Source: Dysgonamonadaceae bacterium (GTDB taxonomy: Bacteria; Bacteroidota; Bacteroidia; Bacteroidales; Azobacteroidaceae). Taken from it: a DNA stretch of 43,534 bases. Where the stretch lies: NCBI GenBank assembly GCA_031289145.1, contig JAITQA010000078.1, positions 1-43,534 of the forward strand. The letters run 5' to 3'. Position 1 is the first letter of the stretch; the number at the start of each line of letters is the position of its first letter. The position numbers were made by a program, and so were the translations under genes. Of the stretch, positions 43,068-43,534 are shown piece after piece. The notes beneath the pieces were generated by a model, which was given only the letters and a program-made list of their open reading frames with translations, was not told the DNA's origin and did not search any database.

Positions 43068-43534
43068 ATGGATTTAGAAAAAATCAAAAGTAAGATTATC
43101 ACCGTTCAGGGACAACAGGTGATATTGGATTATGATGTTGCATCTCTTTACGGAGTGCAGACAAAAGAAGTAAATCAGGCAGTCAGAAACAATCCCGACA
43201 AATTTCCGGAAGGATATATTATTACGCTGACTGATAATGAGAAAGCAGAGGTGGTCAAAAATTTTGACCACCTCGCCAAACTGAAATTTTCCCCTGCCCC
43301 TGTAAAAGGCATGTCGGAAAAAGCGCTGTACATGCTTGCGACCATTCTTAAAAGTCCGGTAGCAACCGAAACGACACTTGCCATCATCGAAACGTTTGCA
43401 AAGGTTCGGGAGTTATCCCGCAACATTGCGGAATTGCACCGGCATGATAAGGAAACGCAAAAATCAATGCTGCAAAAGAGCGGAGAGATTATTTCGGACA
43501 TCATTTGCAGCGATTTGGAGCCGACGGAAACGGA
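43068..43534 (+). CDS. ORF6N-domain protein (partial, cut by window edge)
   Basis: The frame starts with ATG at 43068 and runs off the right end after 155 codons. The N-terminal IITVQGQQVILDYDVASLYG, VKEVNQAVRNNPDKFPEGYI-type sequence is the ORF6N domain found in phage antirepressors and mobile-element regulators, with a helical C-terminal part (IIETFAKVRELSRNIAEL). It lies 36 nt after the integrase gene, supporting a mobile element. Confidence 0.88.
   Translation, partial: MDLEKIKSKIITVQGQQVILDYDVASLYGVQTKEVNQAVRNNPDKFPEGYIITLTDNEKAEVVKNFDHLAKLKFSPAPVKGMSEKALYMLATILKSPVATETTLAIIETFAKVRELSRNIAELHRHDKETQKSMLQKSGEIISDIICSDLEPTET

Noticed and set aside
1-43534. CRISPR array or rRNA operon
   Set aside because: No regularly spaced repeats of 25-40 nt and no rRNA sequence were found.

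Overview
The window looks like a chromosomal segment of an anaerobic member of the Bacteroidetes, probably order Bacteroidales. The signs are Bacteroidetes-type promoters (TAnnTTTG at -7, sometimes with TTTG about 20 nt upstream), a CHU_C / type IX secretion type B C-terminal domain, cytochrome bd genes preceded by a DUF4492 protein, GEVED and YDG surface domains, LytTR and AraC regulators, and many SpI/SpII-exported proteins. IorAB (indolepyruvate:ferredoxin oxidoreductase) and HdrBC-like proteins indicate ferredoxin-based amino-acid fermentation, with cytochrome bd for traces of oxygen. The species cannot be fixed from this sequence.

Layout. 1-209: N-terminal part of a minus-strand protein cut by the window edge (weak resemblance to Cas6/RAMP N-termini). 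408-5149: iorA-iorB-mutS2, tightly packed. 5163-9868: five-gene minus-strand operon encoding a circularly permuted ATP-grasp ligase, an alpha-E protein, a transglutaminase-like protease and two succinylglutamate-desuccinylase/aspartoacylase-like proteins. This resembles the predicted amidoligase/peptide-tagging systems. It is flanked by direct repeats of the 3' end of mutS2 (5058-5112 and 10046-10101), which suggests insertion as a unit. 10230-11643: hdrCB. 11746-18238: an alpha-2-macroglobulin lipoprotein with an intact CxEQ thioester motif, then a homocysteine S-methyltransferase-like protein.

18264-23045: the most unusual part. It is a minus-strand set of four modular genes: an FGE-sulfatase-fold lipoprotein, a Ser/Thr kinase-TM-FGE-fold receptor, a TPR-beta-barrel protein and a TPR-FGE-fold protein. 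The last 37 or so codons of the FGE domains have the pattern expected of diversity-generating retroelement (DGR) variable regions: constant codons nearly identical in nucleotide sequence between two distant paralogs, and scattered codons hypervariable mostly at positions 1 and 2. No reverse transcriptase or template repeat is in the window, so any driver must lie elsewhere.

23262-30888: envelope functions (M48 protease, methyltransferase, GT2 glycosyltransferase, MltD-like lytic transglycosylase, T9SS type B cargo, LysM/ABC-substrate-binding-like protein, beta-barrel protein). 30934-33395: a 5'-truncated LytTR gene, tRNA-Pro, aspS and tRNA-Leu. 33580-37482: AraC regulator, DUF4492 protein and cydAB, ending in a strong terminator. 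37832-41212: a large multidomain surface protein with a triple C-terminal repeat. 41440-43534: tRNA-Asp followed by a tyrosine recombinase and an ORF6N protein, probably the left end of an integrated element that continues beyond the window.
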